DNA of 41,658 bases from Wenzhouxiangellaceae bacterium (lineage in GTDB: Bacteria > Pseudomonadota > Gammaproteobacteria > Xanthomonadales > Wenzhouxiangellaceae), in the NCBI GenBank assembly GCA_028289455.1, contig JANQPN010000023.1, forward strand, positions 1-41,658, in the 5' to 3' direction. Of this stretch, positions 18,870 through 27,832 are shown piece by piece; the first letter of the stretch is position 1; each line of letters begins with the position of its first letter. Under the pieces are notes generated by a model. The model searched no databases. It was not told the origin of the DNA and was given only the letters and a program-made list of their open reading frames with translations. Position numbers and translations under genes: made by a program.

Positions 18870-21065
18870 TCAGTTAACCGTTACAGTTGCGCTGTTAGAG
18901 CAGTCAGTGGTTCCCTGATTACAGATCTCATAAGTAAAAGTACCTGTGCCGGGACGCTCACGGTAAAGCCCATCGTTGCGGGTTCTTCTCAGGAAAGATC
19001 CATTCCTGTACACGTCGACACGATTGCCTACTGCACCAGTCCACTGGAGTGTTACCCGGCCGCGGTTGTTGACCGAGGCAGTCAGGCTGATGCTCGGACC
19101 ACCGTTGGGGTCAACGACAGTAATGGTTCGTGTACTGGTATCGCTGGCGCCGCCATCATCGGTTACGGTCAGGCTTACATCGAAGTCGCCGCCTGCGCCA
19201 TAGGTATGTGAAACATTCACACCGCTGTCAGTGCTGCCGTCACCGAAGTCCCAGGCATAAGAGACAATGGTACCGTCGCTGTCACTGCTGCCGCTGCCGT
19301 CAAAGCTGCAATCCAGATCGGTGCAGTTATCGGTAAATGAGGCAGTGGGCGGATTATTTACAGGGCCGCCGCTGCAGGAGGGGATTTCAAAGCTGCACAC
19401 GCGGGTATTCCACTCAAAGTTGCCGGTGGTTTCCACATATTCATTGGTATGCCAGAAAGTACAGCCGTTGACCGGGTCAACACTGGTGCTGGCATAATCA
19501 GCCCAGCGGTTGGCGCCGGTGGTGGCACCGCTGCCAACCACGCAGAAAGACTCACCCTGCACCTGTCCCGGGCCGTCAACGCCGCGTTCGTGAACAGTGA
19601 TGGCAATAGACGGGAATGTGCCCGGACCGGCCACGGTATAACCAATACCCAGATTGCCGTTCTGGTCGACTGCCGCAGAACCCATCCAGCGATTCAGGCT
19701 GTCATTGAAATCAATAGTGCCCAGTTGCGCGCCGCCGTCAGCAATTACATGAGCATCGGTTGTTGGATTGATTTCAAATCCGGCCCACATTACACCAGCC
19801 TGGTCACCACCGATATCGACGTTGGTGGTAGCCACGGTACGTAACAGACCTTCTGACGGGAAATAGCGGTTGCTGAACCGGTAAATGGTAAAGCCGGCCA
19901 GTGCATCCAGCAGATTGTTGTTGTTGGAGTTCTGATCAATACAGTCACGCGAAAAACCGCAGAAATTCTGATCGAACGCAGGCACATTGATACTACTGAG
20001 CTGGGTCAGGGTTGAGCTGTTCGGGTTATTGAAGTTTACACAGGCTTTCCAGAACTGAAAACGGTCGGAACCAGGCAGACCAAATGCCTGGGCATCAGTG
20101 GCATGTACCAGGTAGTTACAGCTGCCGGCCGGCGGCAGGTCATCGCCTTCCAGATGACCGACCTGAACACCGAATTCCAGGTTGGTGTTGGTAAACTGAA
20201 TAAAACCGGCATTCGGGTTACCTGCCAGCATTTCATCACGATCAAATACCGTTAAATTAACACCGGCAAAGCTTAAATTGGCTCCGGCAAATTCATGCGT
20301 GGTCATGTAATAACCATCCGGCCATACAGTGATTTTCGGATAATCATTAAAAGCGTTGGGGCTGACAACAAAGTCATACAGGGTATACGGGCCCAGTGGA
20401 TTCTCACCATCGGTAATGGCGACACACTGATGACCGTCAGGAACGCCTGTGCCGGTGAATTGACTGAACAACCAGCGACCGGCCAGATGATCATATACAA
20501 CAATCGGGTCACCAGCATTTTCGGTTTCACAGACACCGCCGAAACCCTGCCAGAAGGTATTGCCGGCGAATGGTCCGGCAATTTGCTGACCGGTGTTTTT
20601 ATCGAATACCACCCAGCCCAGGTTGACGTACTGAACATAATGGTTCAGGCCGACATCGCCATTGGTATCCGGTGGGGTGATGCGGAAGCCGAACAGGCTG
20701 GCATTGTCATCATTGCCATAACCTTCAGTACTGATGTCCACATTCGGCGCATTGATAACCGGGCTGACACTGCTGCGGATGGCCACACCATCGGTAGCAC
20801 CACTGATGCCGCTGTTTGTCAGTTTGCCAGGTAGCTGGTGATTGTTGATGACACCAAGCTTGGGTGGTGAAAGCAGGCCGGCAGCAGCATTTTCATCCCT
20901 CAGCCGTTGTTGCGTAAATGCATCAGCTGCGGTGCCATAGCCAACGGCCTGGCCGGTTCTTACGTTGTCTTTGCCCCCGTCGCCGCCAATGCCGGTTTGC
21001 GCCAGCAGACCAGAGCTGATCAGGCAGGTAATGCCGGCGAATAAATAGGAAAATTTCTGTTTCAT
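18870..21065 (-). CDS. Large secreted protein with PKD domain and C-terminal beta domain
   Basis: A 731-aa exported protein. MKQKFSYLFAGITCLISSGL is a clear signal peptide, so ATG 21065 is chosen over an upstream start at 21116; GAGAG upstream fits as ribosome site. The region of about 95-560 is an uncharacterised, probably beta-propeller domain with DKNTG, GDPIVVYDHLAGRWLFSQF, DYPKITVWPDGYY and RWADYASTSVDP. These signatures recur in the gene at 30609, so the two are paralogues. Then comes a PKD domain (about 565-645: SYAWDFGDG, HTY, SLTVTDDGG) and a C-terminal fibronectin-like domain (VTLQWTGAVGNRVDVYRNG). It is likely cell-surface or extracellular; no catalytic motif is visible. A single-gene transcript with a long AT-rich upstream region. 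Confidence 0.8.
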   Translation of the reverse strand: MKQKFSYLFAGITCLISSGLLAQTGIGGDGGKDNVRTGQAVGYGTAADAFTQQRLRDENAAAGLLSPPKLGVINNHQLPGKLTNSGISGATDGVAIRSSVSPVINAPNVDISTEGYGNDDNASLFGFRITPPDTNGDVGLNHYVQYVNLGWVVFDKNTGQQIAGPFAGNTFWQGFGGVCETENAGDPIVVYDHLAGRWLFSQFTGTGVPDGHQCVAITDGENPLGPYTLYDFVVSPNAFNDYPKITVWPDGYYMTTHEFAGANLSFAGVNLTVFDRDEMLAGNPNAGFIQFTNTNLEFGVQVGHLEGDDLPPAGSCNYLVHATDAQAFGLPGSDRFQFWKACVNFNNPNSSTLTQLSSINVPAFDQNFCGFSRDCIDQNSNNNNLLDALAGFTIYRFSNRYFPSEGLLRTVATTNVDIGGDQAGVMWAGFEINPTTDAHVIADGGAQLGTIDFNDSLNRWMGSAAVDQNGNLGIGYTVAGPGTFPSIAITVHERGVDGPGQVQGESFCVVGSGATTGANRWADYASTSVDPVNGCTFWHTNEYVETTGNFEWNTRVCSFEIPSCSGGPVNNPPTASFTDNCTDLDCSFDGSGSSDSDGTIVSYAWDFGDGSTDSGVNVSHTYGAGGDFDVSLTVTDDGGASDTSTRTITVVDPNGGPSISLTASVNNRGRVTLQWTGAVGNRVDVYRNGSFLRRTRNDGLYRERPGTGTFTYEICNQGTTDCSNSATVTVN

Positions 21066-21384
21066 TGAGTCTCTCGCTTTCCATGTGTTAAACACAAGCC
21101 TCTTGTGCCGATGCACAGCGGCTTTACGAAATTAGGGTTAATTTAAGAAGAATTAAGTCTTCGTCCTTGATAAAGGCATGCCCCAAAGCCCGCTTAGAAT
21201 ATAGGATATAAGTGAATGAATAAAGTTAAATTATCAGTAATTTCTAATTATTTTTGTTTTTTTAATAATATGGTATTAGTCGTAATTGATAATTAGTGCA
21301 ATATTATTGATATTAATTTAAATATTATATCAATAAAGTTTAATTAAATTTCAGTCAACCTCATTGATGAAACAAAATAACATC
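21066..21384. other. Very AT-rich intergenic region (319 bases, no gene)
   Basis: No gene. This is the most AT-rich stretch of the window, with many A/T tracts and a perfect 9-bp dyad TATTGATAT (21305-21313) and ATATCAATA (21327-21335) around 13 bases. It should contain the promoter of the PKD-domain gene read on the - strand (a TATATT-like -10 lies near 21190-21200) and the end of the padR transcript. Such DNA is the preferred target of xenogeneic silencers such as H-NS or MvaT; that is inference. Confidence 0.5.
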
Positions 21385-21933
21385 TTACAATTTACTGTTC
21401 AGTGTTTTCAGGCAGCTTTCGCACCATTGCACTATGGCATTGATCTTTAATAATCCCAGCCGCAGAGTAAACTGCATTGCCTGTTCTCTGTCCGGCAGGT
21501 TGTCCGGGTAGCGAGGGTCGTCATTACTCCAGCTGTTGTCGACTTCGATCAGCTCATTCAACTGCTGACTGAAATAGTCATGTAAACGCTCAAAAAAAGT
21601 TATGCGCTTATTTGACGGAATTTCTCCAAGAAAGAATACCTGGGTCAGGTAGTGAAGCCGCTCGGTGTTCAACTGCGGACCATCCTGCAGCCAGGCACGC
21701 AATTGTTGCGTGCCTTCAGTGGTTCGCTGGTACAGTTTCCTGGGTGGACCTTTATCCGGTGCTGCCATCTGGCTGGTGGCCAGACCCTGCTGTTCGAGTT
21801 TTTTCAGCGCAGGGTATATCTGCGCCAGGTCGGCATTCCAGAAATAATGCAGGACCTGTTCGAAGGTCTGTTTGATCTCGTACCCACTGGTGGGTTCCTT
21901 GATCAGGCCCAGCAGAATATTAGGCAGGCTCAT
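21385..21933 (-). CDS. PadR-family transcriptional regulator
   Basis: A 182-aa regulator. The N-terminal winged helix (about 1-80) has LLGLIKEPTSGYEIKQTFE, FWNADLAQIYPALKKLEQQG and the wing PRKLYQRTTEGTQQL, the standard PadR pattern. The C-terminal half (about 90-180) is the helical dimerisation/effector part (PadR_C, Vir_act_alpha_C-like). The start overlaps the stop of the membrane-protein gene by 4 bases, so both are made from one transcript. It probably represses its own operon at the AT-rich repeats near 22665-22713. Confidence 0.9.
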   Translation of the reverse strand: MSLPNILLGLIKEPTSGYEIKQTFEQVLHYFWNADLAQIYPALKKLEQQGLATSQMAAPDKGPPRKLYQRTTEGTQQLRAWLQDGPQLNTERLHYLTQVFFLGEIPSNKRITFFERLHDYFSQQLNELIEVDNSWSNDDPRYPDNLPDREQAMQFTLRLGLLKINAIVQWCESCLKTLNSKL

Positions 21934-22652
21934 GCTTCTCCAAATTTTCGTTTATATACCCTGGTCCAGATTATAGTGGCTGGAATCCCTATGATGGATG
22001 GCAAAACCCATGGCAGCACCTGCCAGTTACCCGGCAGACTGACGTCAAATATTCTGGAGAACCCGAATACCGCAAACGCGGTGTGAAACGCAATACCACA
22101 ACCGATCATGGCACCCAGGTGTTCATACATCCATGCCTTGTTTAGCTTCACCCGCCCGCGGATGGCATTCAAAATGCCAATACCGGACAAGACTCCAATA
22201 GGTGACAGTGCCAGCAGTATGATTTTAATCGGCGGCGAAAAATACACGGCATAGATAATCAGCAGTGCGCTGGCCGCAATGCTCAGGATCGCCAGGGTAC
22301 GGTTCATTGTTGTGTCCATGGCCTGCAGGGAAGGTTTATTGCTAAGCACCAGCAGCCCGTGTCTGAGAATGACAAAAGTTACCCAGCTTAAATAGCCAAG
22401 GAACAATAAGAATGCATAACCGACTGGTTGATCAGCAGGTGTGGCGCCGGATGAAATAAGATTCAGCAAACGGACAATTACAGCAGCTCCGGCAGCCGCC
22501 AGTACCAGATAGGCGCAGTATTTGAATACTTTACCCAGCAACCGGTGATAGTGACCACCCTTACGGGTAAAAATCGGTACCCAGAAAGCAGCCAGGCCGA
22601 TGAAACCGGCTGTTACATGAATACCCAATAAACCAGTCAGCAGTATATTCAT
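21930..22652 (-). CDS. DUF2306-like membrane protein
   Basis: A 240-aa protein with about seven predicted membrane helices. The N-terminal pattern HVTAGFIGLAAFW followed by RKGGHYHRLLGKVF (His-rich loop after helix 1) and the later WMYEHLGAMIGCGIAFHTAF resemble DUF2306/heme-domain-like small membrane proteins, in which conserved His residues may bind a cofactor. The function is unknown. It is the first gene of a two-gene unit with padR, which suggests that PadR responds to or controls this protein. Start ATG 22652 is taken because it directly precedes the first helix. Confidence 0.7.
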   Translation of the reverse strand: MNILLTGLLGIHVTAGFIGLAAFWVPIFTRKGGHYHRLLGKVFKYCAYLVLAAAGAAVIVRLLNLISSGATPADQPVGYAFLLFLGYLSWVTFVILRHGLLVLSNKPSLQAMDTTMNRTLAILSIAASALLIIYAVYFSPPIKIILLALSPIGVLSGIGILNAIRGRVKLNKAWMYEHLGAMIGCGIAFHTAFAVFGFSRIFDVSLPGNWQVLPWVLPSIIGIPATIIWTRVYKRKFGEA

Positions 22653-22664
22653 ATTCGACTCCAG

Positions 22665-22713
22665 TATATAACTTTTTATATAGTTGATGATATACTATAT
22701 AAATAGTTATATA
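22665..22713. promoter_or_regulatory. AT-rich palindromic control region for the padR operon
   Basis: TATATAACT (22665-22673) is mirrored by AGTTATATA (22705-22713). Inside lies a further TATATAGTT (22679-22687) and a perfect small dyad ACTAT-ATAA-ATAGT (22694-22707). The cluster begins 12 bases upstream of the membrane-protein start on the - strand and ends about 40 bases from the TetR operator on the + side. PadR sites are typically AT-rich dyads, so this is the natural candidate for autoregulation. Confidence 0.55.
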
Positions 22714-22754
22714 GATGCAACCGGAAATATTGACATTGCCTGCAATAGTAAATA

Positions 22755-22780
22755 GACTGACCAGTCAGTCAATATATAAT
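22755..22780 (+). promoter_or_regulatory. TetR operator and promoter of the efflux operon
   Basis: GACTGAC-CA-GTCAGTC (22755-22770) is a perfect dyad of the form seen at many AcrR/TetR-controlled pump promoters. It overlaps the -35 (TAGACT 22753-22758, 4/6) and fills the 16-base spacer before a perfect TATAAT (22775-22780). A repressor bound here would block RNA polymerase. The predicted transcript start, near 22787, is only about 6 bases before the tetR ATG, so the message would be nearly leaderless. Confidence 0.75.
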
Positions 22781-22792
22781 CTGAGTGACGAT

Positions 22793-23398
22793 ATGCCCAG
22801 ACCAGTTGCCGAAGATACCCGTTCGCGGATTCTGGATGCTGCCGAGCAGTGCTTTATCCATGCAGGCTTTGCGGCAACCAGCATGCGTAAAATCGCGCAG
22901 ACCTCAAACACCACCAATAGCCTCATCGTGCATCACTTCGGCACCAAGGCAGAGTTGTGGGAGCAGGTCAAACACCGGCGAATGCAGGGTTTTCTGGAAA
23001 AACAACAGGCCATACTGGCCAGCTCTGAATTAAATATTCAACAGTTTCTGGATGCTACCCGATTGTATTTTGAACTGTTGCGTGACGATCCGGCATTGGT
23101 GCAGCTGCTGGCCAGAGCGGAGCTGGAGCAGGACCTGGCCTGTTCGCGATTCAAGCAGGAACTGGTCACCGGTTTTGTACAGCGCATTATGGCCGGCCAA
23201 CAGCAGCAGATATTTCATCACCGGGTTAAGCCTGCTTATCTGCTGGCGTTGATTCTCAGCTCGATCACCCAATGGATGGAAGCCCGGCATCAGTTCACCA
23301 GCTGGGATGAGATTCAGGGTGATGCCGATCCCGATAGCGCGTTTTTGGAAACATTGGAAGATGTATTGCTGCATGGTGTGCAGGGAGCAAAGCAATGA
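22793..23398 (+). CDS. TetR-family repressor of the adjacent RND pump
   Basis: A 201-aa regulator. Helix-turn-helix domain at about residues 8-60: RSRILDAAEQCFIHAGFAAT, SMRKIAQTSNTTNSLIVHHFGTKAELW, the usual TetR pattern ending in YHHF/KAEL (here VHHFGTKAEL). The remainder is the ligand-binding helical domain. I start at ATG 22793 (MPRPVAEDTR); an earlier ATG at 22715 would place the promoter and operator inside the coding region. The stop overlaps the adaptor gene by 4 bases, so repressor, adaptor and pump form one operon, which strongly suggests autoregulation and control of efflux. Confidence 0.92.
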   Translation: MPRPVAEDTRSRILDAAEQCFIHAGFAATSMRKIAQTSNTTNSLIVHHFGTKAELWEQVKHRRMQGFLEKQQAILASSELNIQQFLDATRLYFELLRDDPALVQLLARAELEQDLACSRFKQELVTGFVQRIMAGQQQQIFHHRVKPAYLLALILSSITQWMEARHQFTSWDEIQGDADPDSAFLETLEDVLLHGVQGAKQ

Positions 23399-24471
23399 AC
23401 AGATTTTTTGCGGGAGTAATTATCGTATTGATACTTGCCGGCTGCAGCGAGGAGGCTGAGCAGCAGGCCAATATGCCGCAGCTCGTGGATGTGGCCCAGG
23501 TGGTTCGTGCTGATCTGATTCAGCCGATGCTGTTTTCCGGTGTCAGCCAGGCTGCAGATCGCGCCGATCTGGCATTTCAGTCCAGTGGGGTACTCAGGCT
23601 GCGGCCGGTACGCATCGGTGATGAAGTGGCTGCAGGCGATTTGCTGGCGGCTTTGGAAAACCCGGATCTTGAGCCTGGGAAACGCGCTGCAGAAGCCACA
23701 CTGGCGCAATTGCAGACTGAGCAATCTCAGGCGCAACGCAATGTCCGTCGCTTACAGGATTTATTCGCAGAAGGCGCGGTGGGCGAGCAGTCACTTGAAG
23801 AAGAGCAGACCCGCCTGGCCTCATTGAATGATCAAATCCGGCAGGCCAGAGCGCAGTTGGCCAGCAGCACTGACAGGGTGGCTGACTCCAGTCTGACCGC
23901 GCCGTTTGACGGCTTGATCGGTCAGGTTAATTTCGAAGTGGGCGAGTATGTGCGTGCCGGTGAACCGGTTTTGGTGATCGGCGGGCTTGACCTGATGGAA
24001 GTGGTTGTGGAATTGCCGGTCTCGATCTGGAAGGGTCTGTATGACAGCCAGCCGGTGACCGTCAGTATCCTGGGCCTGAACCAGGAATTCAGAGGTGAAG
24101 TGTATGACATCGGTGCACTGGCTGATCCGGCTACCGGTCTGTTTCCGGTAGTGGTGCGTTTTCCGGACAGCCCGGATGCACGTTCCGGACAAAGAGTCAC
24201 TGTGGAATTCAGGCAGGTCATCAGTGACCGGATGCAGGTGCCGTTGACCGCCATAGTCGATCCGATCGGTGGAGCGCCTAAGGTATACCGGCTGCAAGGT
24301 GACACTGCCTATGCGGTGCCGGTGGAAATCGTGGGATTTGCCGGTCAGCAGGTGGCAATTGAAGGGCAGCTGGAAACCGATGATCTGGTTATCACTGCCG
24401 GGCATATGTCGCTGGTGGACGGCCAGCGTGTCAATGTGCATGCCGTGCCCGGTTCCATGGCAGCACAATAA
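23395..24471 (+). CDS. RND efflux periplasmic adaptor (membrane fusion) lipoprotein
   Basis: A 358-aa adaptor linking the inner-membrane pump to an outer-membrane channel. N-terminal lipoprotein signal with lipobox LAGC (Cys17). The lipoyl/barrel-sandwich halves (about 60-90: LRPVRIGDEVAAGDLLAAL, and 165-195: SSLTAPFDGLIGQVNFEVGEYVRAGEPV) flank a helical hairpin of about 70 residues (about 90-160). Beta-barrel and membrane-proximal domains follow. It overlaps tetR by 4 bases and lies 2 bases before the pump gene. No outer-membrane factor gene follows, so a TolC-like channel encoded elsewhere must be used. Confidence 0.93.
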   Translation: MNRFFAGVIIVLILAGCSEEAEQQANMPQLVDVAQVVRADLIQPMLFSGVSQAADRADLAFQSSGVLRLRPVRIGDEVAAGDLLAALENPDLEPGKRAAEATLAQLQTEQSQAQRNVRRLQDLFAEGAVGEQSLEEEQTRLASLNDQIRQARAQLASSTDRVADSSLTAPFDGLIGQVNFEVGEYVRAGEPVLVIGGLDLMEVVVELPVSIWKGLYDSQPVTVSILGLNQEFRGEVYDIGALADPATGLFPVVVRFPDSPDARSGQRVTVEFRQVISDRMQVPLTAIVDPIGGAPKVYRLQGDTAYAVPVEIVGFAGQQVAIEGQLETDDLVITAGHMSLVDGQRVNVHAVPGSMAAQ

Positions 24472-24473
24472 AC

Positions 24474-27400
24474 ATGAATACGCTAACCACACTGCTGGGG
24501 CAGAAACGGCTGGTAATGGCCACTGTGCTGTTGCTTGCTATTGTCGGTGTGACAGCCTGGTTGAGTATGAATCGCCAGGAAGATCCGGCGTTTCCGTACC
24601 GCTATGGTTTCGTTACGGTGCAATACCCGGGCGCCAGTGTCGATCAGGTCGAGCGTTTGATCACTCAACCACTGGAAGAGGAACTGGCTCAGGTAGAGTA
24701 TGTTGATGAGCTGCGCAGCACCATTCGCGCTGGATTTGCGCTGGTTATTGTGGTGATGCGCCAGAATGTTTATGACACCGACACTGCCTGGGACCGCATC
24801 CGGGTAGCGGCAAGACGAGCCCAGGCAAGATTTCCGGAGGGCGCGCAGGAGCCTCAGATCGATGACCGGATTATTGATGCAGCCACGGTAGTACTGGCGG
24901 TGACCGGCAGCAATGATCAGGTGGCCATGCAGGATGCGGCGGAATTGCTGCGTAATCGCATGCTGTCTCTGGATGGTGTGGCCAGGGTGCGAATTTTCGG
25001 ACATACCGATGAACAGGTCACGATTGCCTATGACGATGCTCAGGCCAAAACGCTTGGCCTCAGTCCGGGTGCACTGGCGGCACAGCTGCAAGGGCGTAAC
25101 CAGGTGGTGCCCGGTGGGTATTTGAATACTGCCGGACGACAACTGCAGATACGACCACAGACTGATTTCGCTGATCTGGAGAGTCTGGAAACAACGCCGG
25201 TTGCACTGCCCAACGGCGTAACCGTACCACTGTCGAGTATTGCCAGTGTACGCCTGTCACCACGTGAGCCAGCCCGTGAAACCGCCTGGGTGAATGGTCA
25301 GCGTGCCGTTGTGATTGGTATTGTCGGTCAGAACGACACATTGAATGCCGAGGTATTCGGTAGACAGGTACGCGCAAGGGTTGAGGAATTGCGGCCGATA
25401 CTGGCACCGCTGGAAATCAGTGAGCTGTTCTTTCAGCCCGATCGAGTCCACCAGCGTCTGAGTGAACTGGGGGGCAACCTGCTGGCAGGAGTGTTAATCG
25501 TAGCCACGATTTTGTTCCTGGTTATGGGGTTGCGTATGGGGTTGCTGGTGGCCCTGATGGTACCGCTGGTTACCCTGACTTCGCTGGCGCTGTACAGCAC
25601 CGGCGGTGGTGTACTGCATCAGATGGCGGTAGCCGGCATGGTCATTGCACTGGGCATGCTGGTAGACAATGCGATTGTAATGGCAGAGAACATTCAGTGG
25701 CATATTGACCGGCAAACACCAAAACCACAGGCAGCACGGCGCTCGGTCCGGGAGCTGGCCGGCCCATTAGGTGCGGCCACAGGAACCACGGTAGCGGTGT
25801 TTATTCCCATGGTGCTGGCACAGGGCGATACTGCGGACTTTACCCGGGCAGTGCCGACAATGATCATCCTGATGCTGCTGGTCAGCTATGTATATGCCGT
25901 GATGGTAACCCCGGTGATGGCGGGGTGGTTTCTGTGCCAGCCCGGTGAACGTAAAAACCTGCCCCAGCGAGCCAACGAGTGGCTCAGTCGACGGGCCAGG
26001 GTATTTGGTCGTTTAGCCGTGGATTACTCACATGTACTGCTGCTGGGGGCACTGGCTTTTCTGATTGCGTGCATTGTTTTGAGCAGTGGGGTCAGCCGTA
26101 ATTTTTTCCCTGATACCGATCGTAATCAATTCATCGTTGATGTGTACTATCCGGAAGGCACACCCATCAGTGAAACGACTGCTTTCAGCCAGCAGCTGGC
26201 GCATGAGTTGCGTCAGCAGCAGGGTGTGCAGCGCACCTACACGTTTACCGGTAACAGCGGACCGAAGTTTTACTACAACCTGAATGAAACGCCACGGTCT
26301 CCGCATCTGGGCCGGGTCGTGGTATTGACTGAAAGTGTCAGTGATATCCGGCATTTATCAGATTGGGTAAGAACACAAAACCACAGCCGTTGGCCACAGG
26401 TGCAGCTGGTACCCAGAAAACTTGAGCAGGGGCCGCCGACGCCGGCGCCGATTGAGGTGCGCATGCTGGCTGACGACTGGCGTTCATTAAGTCAGGGCAT
26501 TGAGCAGGTCACCAGAATACTGCGGGGTATAGACGGTACCGTTGATGTTCGTCACGATCTTGGAATAGGTGTGCCGACCCTGCGCATCAATGTTGATGAT
26601 CAGCGTTCCCAGCCGGCTGGCATTACCCGTGAACTGATTGGCCAGAATCTGGCAAGGCAGAGCCAGGGATTACGCATCGGCACTTACCGGGCCGCCCGGG
26701 ATCCGGTACCGATTGTTCTGCGTTCCCGGCAGGGTGAATATTTTGCTGCTGATCAGATTGCCGCTGTACAGAGCTGGAGTGCTGACAACAGTGTCAGTGT
26801 GCCGGTGCTTGGCCTGGGCGATCCGGAGCTCATCTGGCAGTCTTCGGTGCGGCACCATTTCAATTTACAGCCATCCAGCACGGTGTTCAGTGAACTGCGG
26901 GAAGGGTATACCTACCCGGATGTTTATGCCGAGTTGGAGCGCCGCCTGGCGCAGACACCGTTACCGGGTGGTGTGAAAATTTCAGCCGGCGGCGCACAGC
27001 GATCTTCCGGCCAGGCCAACAGCGCATTGTTCAGCACGCTGCCACTGGGTATGATCCTGCTGCTGTTTTTCCTGATGATTCAATTCAACTCATTCCGCAA
27101 GGTCGGACTGGTACTGGTAACAGTGCCGCTGGCGCTGGCGGGTGTGGTGCCGGGGTTATTGCTGACCGGTTATCCGTTCGGTTTTATGGCCCTGCTGGGT
27201 GTTATTGCCCTGGTTGGAATTGTGGTTAACAATGCTATCGTTCTGCTGGACGTGGTGGATCATCATGTGCGTGAAGGCGAAACTTTGCGATACGCCATTA
27301 TCGAGGCGGTAGCCCGGCGAACCCGGCCAGTATTGCTTACCACAGCCACAACTGTGGCCGGACTATTACCTCTGACTGCCACCCACAGTACTTTATGGCC

Positions 27401-27503
27401 ACCCATGGCATGGACGATTATTTCCGGGCTGATCACCTCAACGGTACTAACATTAGGGGTAATACCGGCACTGGCCAAATGGGTGTTGCGCAAAGCTGCA
27501 TGA
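24474..27503 (+). CDS. RND multidrug-type efflux permease (HAE1-like)
   Basis: A 1009-aa inner-membrane pump of the AcrB superfamily: N-terminal helix, first large periplasmic loop, helices 2-6, second large loop, helices 8-12. The helix-4 proton-relay motif is GMLVDNAIVMAENIQ, with one Asp where AcrB has two; VGIVVNNAIVLLD in helix 10 is the mirrored motif. The N-terminal NRQEDPAFPYRYGFVTVQYPGAS is typical of proteobacterial pumps of less-studied HAE1 branches. It follows the adaptor after 2 bases. Substrates cannot be told; control by the local TetR suggests toxic organic compounds. Confidence 0.93.
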   Translation: MNTLTTLLGQKRLVMATVLLLAIVGVTAWLSMNRQEDPAFPYRYGFVTVQYPGASVDQVERLITQPLEEELAQVEYVDELRSTIRAGFALVIVVMRQNVYDTDTAWDRIRVAARRAQARFPEGAQEPQIDDRIIDAATVVLAVTGSNDQVAMQDAAELLRNRMLSLDGVARVRIFGHTDEQVTIAYDDAQAKTLGLSPGALAAQLQGRNQVVPGGYLNTAGRQLQIRPQTDFADLESLETTPVALPNGVTVPLSSIASVRLSPREPARETAWVNGQRAVVIGIVGQNDTLNAEVFGRQVRARVEELRPILAPLEISELFFQPDRVHQRLSELGGNLLAGVLIVATILFLVMGLRMGLLVALMVPLVTLTSLALYSTGGGVLHQMAVAGMVIALGMLVDNAIVMAENIQWHIDRQTPKPQAARRSVRELAGPLGAATGTTVAVFIPMVLAQGDTADFTRAVPTMIILMLLVSYVYAVMVTPVMAGWFLCQPGERKNLPQRANEWLSRRARVFGRLAVDYSHVLLLGALAFLIACIVLSSGVSRNFFPDTDRNQFIVDVYYPEGTPISETTAFSQQLAHELRQQQGVQRTYTFTGNSGPKFYYNLNETPRSPHLGRVVVLTESVSDIRHLSDWVRTQNHSRWPQVQLVPRKLEQGPPTPAPIEVRMLADDWRSLSQGIEQVTRILRGIDGTVDVRHDLGIGVPTLRINVDDQRSQPAGITRELIGQNLARQSQGLRIGTYRAARDPVPIVLRSRQGEYFAADQIAAVQSWSADNSVSVPVLGLGDPELIWQSSVRHHFNLQPSSTVFSELREGYTYPDVYAELERRLAQTPLPGGVKISAGGAQRSSGQANSALFSTLPLGMILLLFFLMIQFNSFRKVGLVLVTVPLALAGVVPGLLLTGYPFGFMALLGVIALVGIVVNNAIVLLDVVDHHVREGETLRYAIIEAVARRTRPVLLTTATTVAGLLPLTATHSTLWPPMAWTIISGLITSTVLTLGVIPALAKWVLRKAA

Positions 27504-27832
27504 ATGAGCCTGGCCAGTCAAATCAGATCGTGCGGGCAGGTATCAGTATGGATGAAATTGCTGGAGTTCAAAGCTCAAAAGATAAGGCTATAACTTTAGT
27601 GTAATATTTTTAGTGTAACCAGGGTCTGTCTAGGCGATTCCTGAACCTGTCGGTGGCTGAATGCTTATTTCAAATTCGAGCCAGTCAACATTTAATACCT
27701 ATAGCTCTGGGGGCTGCACAGGTTCGGAAACAACAATCAGGTCTTTGTTTTTCAGGTTGAACATTCATTACTCAACCGGTTATCGGGCCTAATTCATTTG
27801 TATTCCGGGCTTACAACGAGGTTACAATCCCA
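27504..27832. other. Intergenic region with a tandem decamer (329 bases, no gene)
   Basis: No convincing gene. TTTAGTGTAA occurs twice as a direct repeat (27595-27604 and 27609-27618, 14-bp period). GAACCTGT (27643-27650) is mirrored by ACAGGTTC (27718-27725) across 67 bases. I see no clear terminator for the RND operon. The last ~100 bases should carry the promoter of the propeller gene; GAGG (27818-27821) precedes its ATG by 11 bases. Confidence 0.4.

Noticed and set aside
20295..20834. A 179-aa + strand frame inside the PKD-domain gene
   Set aside because: The opposing reading carries a signal peptide and PKD motifs; this frame is a shadow.
24474..27503. Loss of one of the two helix-4 aspartates in the RND pump as a defect
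   Set aside because: The LVDNAIV version is common in functional RND permeases outside the AcrB branch, so it is not evidence of inactivation.
27500..27604. A 34-codon frame starting with ATGA overlap at the RND pump stop
   Set aside because: It has no recognisable features, and its frame simply continues an out-of-frame opening inside the pump gene. Without conservation data it is more likely chance.
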